DNA of 9,716 nucleotides from an uncultured Armatimonadota bacterium (GCA_903924445.1 CAIYBQ010000358.1:1-9716), one strand, 5' to 3'; shown: positions 1-6,148, counted from the first letter of the stretch. Translations and numbers: made by a program. The notes: generated by a model from the sequence alone, not told the origin.

Positions 1-2
1 AG

Positions 3-1157
3 CTTGTACAGGCCCTGCACCGCTCTCGTATCGGGTTGGTGATGGATGTTGTCTACAACCACTCCGTCCCGGCAAGCGGCGACTCCAGTGCGTTCTGGGC
101 GGCTGTTCCTTACTACTGGTTCCGGACCGATCATGAAGGCAAGGTCATTAATGAGAGCGGCGTTGGAAATGCCCTGAACGATGAACGGACGATGGTTCGA
201 AAGTTCATCTGTGACAGCCTTGCTTTCTGGGCCCGTGAGTACCACATCGATGGCTTCCGCTTTGACCTCTTAGGTATCTTCACGCCGGCGACGGCGAAGG
301 CTGTTCGCAAGCTCCTCGATGTCATCCGGCCGGGAATCATTCTTTACGGTGAGCCTTGGAGCGGCGGGGGACCGGTACGCCTCGGTAAAGGCGATCAGCG
401 CGGAACCGGCATCGCGGTGTTCAATGACACCTTCCGTGGGCTTTTCCGCGGCGACCTGGATGGCGATGGCAAAGGCGTTTTGACGGGTGCAGGCTGGGAT
501 CCGGCGGCGATGCTGCGTGTGCTAAGAGGCTCGCCTGATTTCGCAGCGATGCCGTCTGAGAGCCTCAATTACATCAGCGCCCATGACAATATGACTCTCC
601 GTGACAAGCTCGCGCGTGTCCTCGGGGCTGGCACGGACTCGGACCGCGTTAATGCGGCGGTGCGCGCTGGTATCACGGTCACGATGCTCTCTCACGGCAT
701 CCCGTTCATCGAAGGTGGCATCGAAATCGGACGTACCAAAGGCGGCAACCATAACTCCTACAATGCGGGCGACAAGGTCAACCAGTACGTCTGGCGCTCG
801 CTGACACCCGCGGATGCACAGTGCATCAGCCATATCAGTGGTCTCGCCGCGGTACGCAAGGCGCATCCGGCCTTCCGCAGCAACACCCGCCTCAGTGGAC
901 CATCCGTGGTGAAGCTGGTACGGAGCGGCATCCCTGAGCAGGTCCTCGCGTGGGAGCTGGATGGCACGGATGCCAGCGACCCTTGGAAAGTCATCCGGGT
1001 CATCGTCAACCTCTCACAGAAGCGGGTTGATATTGCGGGGATGGAGCGCTGGCAGCTGGGCTACTCGGATGATGCATTGGGGATTCGGGCATCCGCCGGC
1101 GCTGGCATGGTCTGGCAGCTCGAGCCAGGCGGCACCGTCGTCCTCCACAACAGCTAA
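3..1157 (+). CDS. pulA: Type I pullulanase / GH13 debranching enzyme, C-terminal part (5' end outside window)
   Basis: The reading frame is open from base 3, so the gene starts upstream of the window. The four conserved GH13 regions appear in order. Region I is VMDVVYNHS (about 42-65). Region II is GFRFDLLGIF, with the nucleophile Asp codon at 264-266. Region III is LYGEPWSGG, with the acid/base Glu at 351-353. Region IV is YISAHDNMTL, with the transition-state Asp at 585-587. The pairing of YGEPWSGG with SAHDN(M)TLRDK is typical of type I pullulanases (GH13_14), which hydrolyse alpha-1,6 branches in pullulan, glycogen and limit dextrins. The diagnostic YNWGYDP motif and any N-terminal starch-binding domains would lie upstream and cannot be checked, nor can a signal peptide, so the location (cytosolic or exported) is open. 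The catalytic barrel half and a short beta-rich C-terminal domain (about 900-1154) look intact. No frameshift is seen. A related debranching enzyme (glgX-like isoamylase) is less likely. Confidence 0.85.
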   Translation, partial: LVQALHRSRIGLVMDVVYNHSVPASGDSSAFWAAVPYYWFRTDHEGKVINESGVGNALNDERTMVRKFICDSLAFWAREYHIDGFRFDLLGIFTPATAKAVRKLLDVIRPGIILYGEPWSGGGPVRLGKGDQRGTGIAVFNDTFRGLFRGDLDGDGKGVLTGAGWDPAAMLRVLRGSPDFAAMPSESLNYISAHDNMTLRDKLARVLGAGTDSDRVNAAVRAGITVTMLSHGIPFIEGGIEIGRTKGGNHNSYNAGDKVNQYVWRSLTPADAQCISHISGLAAVRKAHPAFRSNTRLSGPSVVKLVRSGIPEQVLAWELDGTDASDPWKVIRVIVNLSQKRVDIAGMERWQLGYSDDALGIRASAGAGMVWQLEPGGTVVLHNS

Positions 1158-2492
1158 CTAAGCTTTGGGCGTCTTCTTTTCTGGGCCATCCAGCTGAATT
1201 GCTACCAGAATGTCGCTGAGGACATTCACACCTGAGCGCAGGCGTGCAATGATCCAGTCGACGGGCAGGAGCAGCGGAAGCGCGATGGCGACGGTTTCAG
1301 GGGTGAGGCCGGCGGCACCAAGAACTAGGGGCAGGACGATAAGACCGGCTTCCGGGATACCGGCGATGCCGGCTGCGGCAAAGCAAGATGCGAGAACCAC
1401 GGTGATCTGACCTGTGAGGCCAAGCGGCATCCCGAGGGCTTGTGTCAGAAAAATCGCCGCCATCGCTTCGTAGAGCGTGATGCCATCGTTGTTCAGGTTG
1501 GTCGCAATACACGCCGAGAGGCGCGCATTTCCATGGGAAACGCCGAGCTTTTCAAGGCAGCGCAGCGTGATTGGGACGGTCGCTAAGCTTGAGTTTGTCG
1601 AGAGGCCTGAGATGACCGCATCGGCGCTCTTGCCAAAGTATGTGGCAGGGTTCCGGCGGCCAAAGACCCAGGCCGCGAGCGGATAGTAGATGAGCGCATG
1701 GATGAGCAGCCCCGCGACGACGATGCCTAAAAAGCCGCCAAGCAATGTAAAGACGCTGGGGCCGGTGTTTCCGACGACTTTGCTAACAATCAGCAAGACG
1801 GCAAGCGGGATAGCCTTGATCGTCCACTCCAGCATTTGCAGCAGCAGGTGGTAGCAGGCGTGCACGGCGCGCTCGAGCAGCTCTGCGCCATCGATGGCCT
1901 TTTGCCGGATCGCGCGCAGCGCGGAGCCAAGGAAGACCGCAATCAGGACGACGCTTAGGAGGTTGTTGTAGACAAAGGGACGGATGAGGCTGCTGGGGAC
2001 GATGTAGGTGATGTTCGGGAGGATCTCAAGCGTTGCGCCGGGGGATGCGGGGTCATCCGACTTCTTGGCATCCGGTGCTTTGGCATTCGTAGCACTGATC
2101 AGAGACTGGATTTTCCCCTGCCAGGCCTTACCGGGCTGGAGGGTGTTCATCAGCGTGAGGCCAATCAACATCGCGATGCTGGTGTTGAGGGCACAGACGG
2201 CAAGCAGTTTTGGGATGGAGCGTTTTGGGATACTGATGTGGACGATGCCATCAATGATCGCAAAGAAAACAAGTGGCACAGCGAGGGCGCGGAGCACTTG
2301 GATGACCAACATCCCAGTCCCGCCCGCCGTGTCCAGCCACTTTGTACGTCCCGGGTCTGGCCCGAGCGGGCTTGTTTTCCCGAGCAGCACCCCGATTGCG
2401 GTACCAATCAGGACACACAGGAGGACTTGCAGCCACAGTGGGATAGAAAACTTATTGGGTTTGGATGCGATACCGGTGTCCATAGCGTGCAT
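1158..2492 (-). CDS. Dicarboxylate/amino acid:cation symporter (SLC1/DAACS family)
   Basis: This 444-residue integral membrane protein has the length and hydrophobic pattern of the Glt/DctA fold: eight transmembrane segments plus two re-entrant hairpins. The HP1 serine-rich stretch STNSSLATVPITLRC (about 298-312) and the TM7 motif ATNLNNDGITLYEAMAAIF (330-348) are clear. So are HP2 (AGIAGIPEAGLIVLP, about 374-388) and the TM8 motif VDWIIARLRSGVNV (411-424). These proteins import glutamate, aspartate, neutral amino acids or C4-dicarboxylates with Na+ or H+. By analogy with GltPh, TM8 keeps the Asp390 (D412), Arg397 (R419) and Asn401 (N423) equivalents. It has Ala416 where GltPh has the amino-group-binding Asp394, and Ile338 replaces Thr of NMDGT. 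Dicarboxylate or other non-amino substrates therefore seem more likely than amino acids; this is inference. ATGs lie at 2492 and 2483, neither with a strong Shine-Dalgarno. The gene lies 86 bp downstream of rsmG on the same strand with no terminator between. Confidence 0.9.
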   Translation of the reverse strand: MHAMDTGIASKPNKFSIPLWLQVLLCVLIGTAIGVLLGKTSPLGPDPGRTKWLDTAGGTGMLVIQVLRALAVPLVFFAIIDGIVHISIPKRSIPKLLAVCALNTSIAMLIGLTLMNTLQPGKAWQGKIQSLISATNAKAPDAKKSDDPASPGATLEILPNITYIVPSSLIRPFVYNNLLSVVLIAVFLGSALRAIRQKAIDGAELLERAVHACYHLLLQMLEWTIKAIPLAVLLIVSKVVGNTGPSVFTLLGGFLGIVVAGLLIHALIYYPLAAWVFGRRNPATYFGKSADAVISGLSTNSSLATVPITLRCLEKLGVSHGNARLSACIATNLNNDGITLYEAMAAIFLTQALGMPLGLTGQITVVLASCFAAAGIAGIPEAGLIVLPLVLGAAGLTPETVAIALPLLLPVDWIIARLRSGVNVLSDILVAIQLDGPEKKTPKA

Positions 2493-2512
2493 TATGCGCT
2501 ACTTTTGCCCGA

Positions 2513-2542
2513 GCGTACATTTGTCACCAGGCGTCCATTTGT
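2513..2542. promoter_or_regulatory. Tandem 12-bp direct repeat upstream of the symporter (possible operator)
   Basis: Read on the minus strand, ACAAATGGACGC and ACAAATGTACGC (11 of 12 identical) lie 18 bp apart in the 86-bp gap between rsmG and the symporter, ending about 20 bases before the symporter start. Spacing near two helical turns suits a regulator binding two half-sites on one DNA face. No regulator is identified, so the role is inference. Confidence 0.35.
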
Positions 2543-2578
2543 GATGATTAGGGCGCCTTGGTAGCTCGTAAATGAGGA

Positions 2579-3337
2579 TTAGCCGAGGGGCTTGCGCTTG
2601 ATCTCGTTGATGGCGCGTGGCAGGTTTACGGGTGTTTTCGCCGTCTTGCGGAAGCACACGATGTTGCGCTCAATCTCTTCGACTCCGTAGAGCGTCCCGG
2701 TGATTGTCTTCTCGTGCGTGAGGCCAATCTGGCGTGCAGCGCTGCCGTAAGGCTCAACTTCCGGGCCCTTCATCGCAACAAACAATCCGCCGCGTTTCAC
2801 CAGCGGGCCACACCACTCGAGCAGCGTCGGCATCGCGCTCACAGCCCGTGCAAGGACAACATCCGCCTGCTCACGCCACTTCTCATCGCACCCGATGACT
2901 TCCGCACGCGCATGGACAGTCTTAGGTGCATCCCATTCGAGGGCTTCATAGGCGGCCTTAATCCAGTGGAGGCGTTTGCCCATGGTGTCGATAAAAATGG
3001 TGGTGATGTCCGGGCGGGCCAGGGCAATCGGGACACCTGGGAAGCCGGCACCGGTTCCGATGTCCAAAAGCGTTGCACCTGCAGGGACATCGCGAAGGAC
3101 ACCCATCACGCTCCAGGAGTCGATGAAGTGCTTGAGCGCCATTTCATCCGGGTCGGTGATACGCGTCAGATTGAGTGTGTCATTGCCCGCGAGAACGGTT
3201 GCGCCCCACCAGGCCGCCTTTTCGATGACTTCATCGGTGACCTCCACCGGGAGCTGGTCTTCCAGCTTGTAAATGGCATCCCGGATAGCAATGGCATCCT
3301 CTGTACGTGGCGTGACATCAATCGAACGTTGGGTCAA
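2579..3337 (-). CDS. rsmG: 16S rRNA (guanine527-N7)-methyltransferase RsmG (GidB)
   Basis: RsmG is a cytosolic, SAM-dependent enzyme that methylates N7 of G527 in the 530 loop of 16S rRNA; in other bacteria its loss gives low-level streptomycin resistance. The 252-residue product carries the family core. This comprises KHFIDSWSV (about 69-77), the SAM-binding loop LLDIGTGAGFPGVPIAL (90-106), FIDTMGKRLHWI (about 114-125) and a downstream DVVLARAVSAMPTLLEW stretch. It is slightly longer than the usual 205-240 residues, with an extra N-terminal segment. The start is TTG (complement of 3335-3337), supported by an AGAGGAG ribosome binding site seven bases upstream. The start overlaps the stop of the upstream TPK-GNAT gene as TTGA (4-base overlap), so the two are probably translationally coupled. 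No frameshift is visible. Confidence 0.93.
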   Translation of the reverse strand: MTQRSIDVTPRTEDAIAIRDAIYKLEDQLPVEVTDEVIEKAAWWGATVLAGNDTLNLTRITDPDEMALKHFIDSWSVMGVLRDVPAGATLLDIGTGAGFPGVPIALARPDITTIFIDTMGKRLHWIKAAYEALEWDAPKTVHARAEVIGCDEKWREQADVVLARAVSAMPTLLEWCGPLVKRGGLFVAMKGPEVEPYGSAARQIGLTHEKTITGTLYGVEEIERNIVCFRKTAKTPVNLPRAINEIKRKPLG

Positions 3338-4443
3338 TGGGAAACTCCTCTAAAACGCATCACTTTGTGTGGGCCGACATCCGGCACATGAAAAACATCC
3401 CCTTCTGTCACCCATCCATTGCGCTCATAAAATGGAATCGCATGGAGACGGGCGTTGCACCAAAGGGGTGTCGCTTTTGTTTCTGCTTGGCGGCAGACTT
3501 CCTGGAGGATGGCGCGTCCGATGCCGCTGCCTTGGTGGTTTGTGTTCACGGCCATCCCGCGTAGCTGCAGGGAACCATCTGGAGCCGCCGCAAGCGTCGC
3601 GCAGCCGATGGGATTACCAGCATCATCGGATGCCAATATATGCACGGTTCCGGGGGCGTTGTCGATATCGAATTGTGCGGCGCTGCGTGGCCGGTTGGGG
3701 CGGAGGACATGCCAGCGTACATCGATGAGGCGCTGCAGCATTTGGTCATCCGTGACGATTGATACGCGTGCAGCGTCAGGAGCATGGTGGAGATGTACGA
3801 GGAGGTCGCCATCTGAGACGGCGATGACGACTGGGGTGCTGGTGATGCGGTTGAGGGTGCCATCCCGCTTGCCAGGGATGAGGGATTCATCCGAAAGTGG
3901 CCAGGCAACGCCGCTGGTACGGACGCCGTGGACGGCTCCGAGAGAGATGAGGGAAATCGTCCTGCCGACAAGCGCATCATCGTTTAGGATCAGCCCGCTT
4001 TGTGCATGGAAGGTTGTGCCGTGGGAGTCGACGAGCTGAATACGATGTCGCCGGCCGAAGCTGGTGAGGGTTGAGAGGACGGAGTGCTGGTGGTCGAGAC
4101 GTCCGCCGGTGCCACCAAAAATCGTGATGTCGGCATCTGGGTGTCGTGTCGTGGCAATCGTCAGGGCTTTCTCGAGATCTGTATAGTCCTGATCGGGCGT
4201 ATGGATGACATCGGTGCCGGATGCCAGCAAGTAAGCGCGTTCATCCGGGCTGAGGGAATCAAAGTCTCCGGTGACGAGCGTCGGGATGATTTCGTGACGG
4301 AGAAAGTGGCGTGTCCCGCCATCGATTCCGTGGATGATGTCGGCATCCACGACAGCCTTGAGGAGGAGATCCTCCGCCCGGCCGGTAAGCTCGCCGTTCG
4401 CAGCCATCACAATCCGTCTGACATTCATGCTCATACCATCCAA
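3334..4443 (-). CDS. thiN: Thiamine pyrophosphokinase fused to a GNAT N-acetyltransferase
   Basis: This is a two-domain cytosolic protein. Residues about 8-215 are a full thiamine pyrophosphokinase (thiamine + ATP to thiamine diphosphate + AMP). Seen are the DGGT turn (41-44), TGDFDSL (58-64), DQDYTDLEKAL (84-94) and GGTGGRLDH (110-118). A C-terminal thiamine-binding subdomain follows, including ISLISLGAVHGVRTSGVAWPL (163-183) and GTLNRIT (195-201). Residues about 225-369 are a GNAT acetyltransferase with the acetyl-CoA loop QGSGIGRAIL (304-313), LRGMAV before it and CNARLHAIPFYERNGW (329-344) after it. That GNAT pattern resembles the ElaA/YjcF-like branch; its substrate is unknown. The start is uncertain. 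TTG at 4443 has AGGA five bases upstream; ATG at 4434 and 4428 have weaker sites, and TPK homology begins near residue 7. The gene overlaps rsmG by 4 bases. No stop or frameshift separates the domains. Confidence 0.88.
   Translation of the reverse strand: MDGMSMNVRRIVMAANGELTGRAEDLLLKAVVDADIIHGIDGGTRHFLRHEIIPTLVTGDFDSLSPDERAYLLASGTDVIHTPDQDYTDLEKALTIATTRHPDADITIFGGTGGRLDHQHSVLSTLTSFGRRHRIQLVDSHGTTFHAQSGLILNDDALVGRTISLISLGAVHGVRTSGVAWPLSDESLIPGKRDGTLNRITSTPVVIAVSDGDLLVHLHHAPDAARVSIVTDDQMLQRLIDVRWHVLRPNRPRSAAQFDIDNAPGTVHILASDDAGNPIGCATLAAAPDGSLQLRGMAVNTNHQGSGIGRAILQEVCRQAETKATPLWCNARLHAIPFYERNGWVTEGDVFHVPDVGPHKVMRFRGVSH
3345..3351 (-). promoter_or_regulatory. Ribosome binding site that fixes the rsmG TTG start
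   Basis: AGAGGAG on the minus strand, seven bases before the TTG codon at 3337. It lies inside the end of the TPK-GNAT coding region and is the strongest Shine-Dalgarno seen in this window. It supports a non-ATG start for rsmG. Confidence 0.7.
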
Positions 4444-4537
4444 GTGTATCCTGATGGACCATCACTGTTCGTATCGTGGCCTGTGTTTGCCTTGGTCACC
4501 ACAAGGAGGTTGCCACGCTTCCCCCTGAGCAAACCTT

Positions 4538-4564
4538 ATGCGTTGATCGCACAGTTCAACGCAT
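4538..4564. repeat. Perfect inverted repeat, 9-bp arms and 9-nt loop, upstream of zinc-ribbon gene A
   Basis: ATGCGTTGA (4538-4546) and TCAACGCAT (4556-4564) are exact reverse complements around a 9-nt loop. It lies in the divergent gap between the TPK-GNAT gene and zinc-ribbon gene A. No T-tract follows on either strand, so an intrinsic terminator is unlikely; an operator or element-end role is inference. The gap 4444-4697 otherwise shows no clear promoter consensus and no other gene. Confidence 0.55.
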
Positions 4565-4697
4565 GACGGAAAGCATATTTTTGCTAGGAAGGCATTCATA
4601 GGGGGTGCAAAGGGCTGCGCATACATCCTATTTCGAAAATCTGCAATACACACATTTGAGTATGGTTGTCGCTATGTATCGTTGGTATCAGGAGTCC

Positions 4698-5072
4698 ATG
4701 GATGCACAACTTAGTCAATCGAAGTCGAAGCGGTCTGCCCCGCGGCCAAGCTGTCCCCATTGTGAAGCGGAAGGCGTGCAGAGATTTGGTCAGAACCGGG
4801 GTGGGACGGTGCGGTGGCGTTGCACAGGCTGTTGGAAGACATTTACGCCGACGCCTAACACGCGAACGATTTCTCCGCTGAAGGTTGACATCATAAAGGT
4901 CGCTATTGCCAAGGGATGTTCGAAGCACACGATCGCTCTGGCGGTTCGTGTAAGTCCGAAGACGGTTTATCGGATTGCGGAAGGCTGGGTGCCAAAGGGT
5001 TACCGTCCGGCTTATTCAAATGGCACACCGTTGCACTTGTTACGCGATCTGGGGCTTGTCGTTAAGGATTAG
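4698..5072 (+). CDS. Zinc-ribbon/helix-turn-helix protein A (IS1 InsA-like), no transposase partner
   Basis: The product is 124 residues from ATG 4698. Four cysteines in two CxxC pairs (C19/C22 and C42/C45) form a zinc ribbon with the core RFGQNRGGT. TFTP follows, then a helix-turn-helix (about 72-95) containing VSPKTVYRI. This order matches IS1 InsA and the N-terminal part of related transposases, which bind the element ends. From the first cysteine to VSPKTVY it aligns without gaps to protein B (5767-6081), 33 of 73 identical by hand count. A further 30 residues after the helix-turn-helix are unrecognised. The start is uncertain: ATG 4698 has AGGAG only three bases upstream but gives the same N-terminal length as protein B. 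ATG 4674, ATG 4662 and GTG 4605 are in frame. No DDE catalytic domain follows. It may be a domesticated regulator or an element remnant. Confidence 0.7.
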   Translation: MDAQLSQSKSKRSAPRPSCPHCEAEGVQRFGQNRGGTVRWRCTGCWKTFTPTPNTRTISPLKVDIIKVAIAKGCSKHTIALAVRVSPKTVYRIAEGWVPKGYRPAYSNGTPLHLLRDLGLVVKD

Positions 5073-5101
5073 CAATCGACATCGGCTGAAACCGTAGATG
5101 C

Positions 5102-5123
5102 GGGCAGGCGTGGAAGCCTGCCC
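5102..5123. repeat. REP-like hairpin, copy 1
   Basis: GGGCAGGC (5102-5109), a 6-nt loop GTGGAA and GCCTGCCC (5116-5123) form a perfect 8-bp GC-rich hairpin, 30 bases after the stop of zinc-ribbon gene A. It is followed by CCTACAG. The form resembles dispersed REP-type palindromes found between genes in many bacteria. No T-tract follows, so it is not a standard terminator. Confidence 0.6.
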
Positions 5124-5234
5124 CTACAGAACTTCCTTCGCAATCTGTTTCCATGGTCGTTCACAGGACACCCATGGTTATGGGAACTTGGGGTTTTGCG
5201 AATTTGACTCTCGGAACGAAACCAGCCATTCATA

Positions 5235-5257
5235 GGGCCAGGCCTCTGTGCCTGCCC
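5235..5257. repeat. REP-like hairpin, degenerate copy 2
   Basis: GGGCCAGGC (5235-5243) and GCCTGCCC (5250-5257) repeat the arms of copy 1 with one extra C in the left arm and a 6-nt loop. It lies in the same intergenic region, 133 bp from copy 1. Confidence 0.5.
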
Positions 5258-5292
5258 TCTTTGCGTTACGGTTCTGTGTGACCTGCGGACAG

Positions 5293-5315
5293 CCCTGAAG
5301 CCTGCGCCTACAGGG
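5293..5315. repeat. REP-like element, partial copy 3
   Basis: AGCCTGCGCCTACAG (5299-5313) matches AGCCTGCCCCTACAG of copy 1 (5115-5129) at 14 of 15 positions. Here the hairpin is instead CCCTG (5293-5297) with CAGGG (5311-5315). This looks like a decayed or diverged member of the same repeat family. Confidence 0.4.
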
Positions 5316-5352
5316 AGAAAAGCCAACTGTGTCCTCCCAATAATGGATATCT

Positions 5353-5367
5353 CATTCATCATGAATG
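5353..5367. repeat. Short palindrome at the GC-rich/AT-rich boundary
   Basis: CATTCAT (5353-5359), one central C, and ATGAATG (5361-5367) form a perfect 15-bp palindrome. It marks where composition shifts from the REP-like region to the AT-rich island. CATTCAT also occurs at 4593 and 5227. It could be a protein-binding site; function unknown. Confidence 0.35.
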
Positions 5368-5757
5368 CATATTTATACCGGGTGACATAAGTAATGCATT
5401 CTATAGGCGGTGAACATTGACTTTTAAATCAGTTCATATTGTGTCAGCTCACTAAATGTAGTGGAAATAAATATTTCAGATACTGAAAAAGCACAAAAAA
5501 GATAAATGTACGTAATAAATTACAATCTACAGTTGAAATAGTGGTTTATACAGGGAATAATTTGTGTGTAAAGTCGTATTTAGATTAATCTTTCCCTACT
5601 GCGTTGATAAATTTCCGGTAGGCGTTGATGTCCGTTCTACTTTATCTGCTGTAAATTGCCTATTGATGTCTATCTTGAGGCTCTATTGTGCAATGAAGAG
5701 CATTCGTGACTGTTGGTCAATCAATATTGATGTCACATCACAGCTTAGTTTTGTGAT
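5361..5757. other. AT-rich intergenic island with no supported gene
   Basis: About 400 bases between the two zinc-ribbon genes. A hand count of 5361-5560 gives 60 G/C in 200 (30%), well below the flanking genes. The one open frame here (about 5564-5767, 67 codons) has no ribosome binding site and no recognisable protein. Small palindromes occur, such as TTTCAG-ATA-CTGAAA (5474-5488). GCGTTGAT appears twice, 21 bp apart (5601-5608 and 5622-5629). I found no tRNA or consensus promoter with correct spacing. It may be a decayed foreign insert or an extended regulatory region. Confidence 0.5.
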
Positions 5758-5760
5758 GTG
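5734..5760. promoter_or_regulatory. Perfect inverted repeat, 9-bp arms and 9-nt loop, directly before zinc-ribbon gene B
   Basis: CACATCACA (5734-5742) and TGTGATGTG (5752-5760) are exact reverse complements around a 9-nt loop. The repeat ends six bases before the ATG of gene B, so it covers the ribosome-binding region. It could be an operator for autoregulation or a translation-controlling hairpin. Its geometry equals that of the repeat before gene A (4538-4564), though the arm sequences differ. Confidence 0.5.
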
Positions 5761-5766
5761 CATGTA

Positions 5767-6081
5767 ATGGACAATCTTTCGAACACACCCAGGCAATCTA
5801 ATACTGCTTGTTCCAGATGCGCATCGCAGCAATGTGTCCGCTTTGGGAGCAATCGAGGTGGTACGCAGCGCTATATCTGTAAAGATTGTGGACGCACGTT
5901 TACTCCTGATCCTGCCCGGCGTGGAATCTCGCAAGAGCGAGCAGAGCAAATCAAGACTTTGATTGCAGGCGGCCATCCGATCACCAAGGTGACCCGGCTA
6001 CTCAAAGTGAGCCCCAAGACGGTTTACAAAGTTATCCGGGCTACTGAGAAACCCAAAGTCCCAGAGCAGCTCGAAGACTAA
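5767..6081 (+). CDS. Zinc-ribbon/helix-turn-helix protein B (IS1 InsA-like), paralogue of A
   Basis: The product is 104 residues from ATG 5767; GTG 5758 is an in-frame alternative. C15/C18 and C38/C41 form the zinc ribbon around RFGSNRGGTQRY, followed by CGRTFTPDP. A basic linker and a helix-turn-helix (about 68-91) containing LLKVSPKTVYKVI complete it. Its length and order closely match IS1 InsA (91 residues), a DNA-binding repressor of IS1 transposition. No insB-like DDE frame follows: the next feature is a terminator and then a convergent lipoprotein-like gene. No clear Shine-Dalgarno is visible; the site where one would be is occupied by the inverted repeat at 5734-5760. Tandem, non-identical paralogues (about 45% over the core) argue against a recent duplication. 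Likely a DNA-binding protein; the target is unknown. Confidence 0.72.
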   Translation: MDNLSNTPRQSNTACSRCASQQCVRFGSNRGGTQRYICKDCGRTFTPDPARRGISQERAEQIKTLIAGGHPITKVTRLLKVSPKTVYKVIRATEKPKVPEQLED

Positions 6082-6093
6082 CCGCAATGAAAC

Positions 6094-6127
6094 AAAAAAC
6101 GGCCCACACAGCGCCTGCGCGGACCGT
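6094..6127 (-). terminator. Intrinsic terminator of the lipoprotein-like gene
   Basis: On the minus strand ACGGTCC pairs with GGGCCGT (one G-T wobble), with a small inner GCGC/GCGC-type stem, and is followed directly by six T residues (complement of 6094-6099). It begins 21 bases after the stop of the 6149-6868 gene. It lies between convergent genes and may also reduce read-through from gene B, although the plus-strand T-tract is poor. Confidence 0.8.
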
Positions 6128-6148
6128 TCTCGTCTATTGAAACCTAAT

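Noticed and set aside
4605..4697. Longer N-terminus of zinc-ribbon protein A from GTG 4605 or ATG 4662
   Set aside because: Possible but not preferred: the extra residues have no match in paralogue B, while ATG 4698 gives a matching N-terminal length. The short AGGAG spacing leaves doubt.
5102..5315. CRISPR array or tandem repeat array
   Set aside because: The copies are irregularly spaced, degenerate and hairpin-shaped, with no regular spacers or cas genes.
5418..5446. TTGACT as a possible -35 box in the AT-rich island
   Set aside because: No -10-like hexamer lies at 16-18 bp spacing, so a sigma-70 promoter is not supported.
5564..5767. 67-codon plus-strand frame in the AT-rich island
   Set aside because: No ribosome binding site, no recognisable motif and a composition like the surrounding non-coding DNA.
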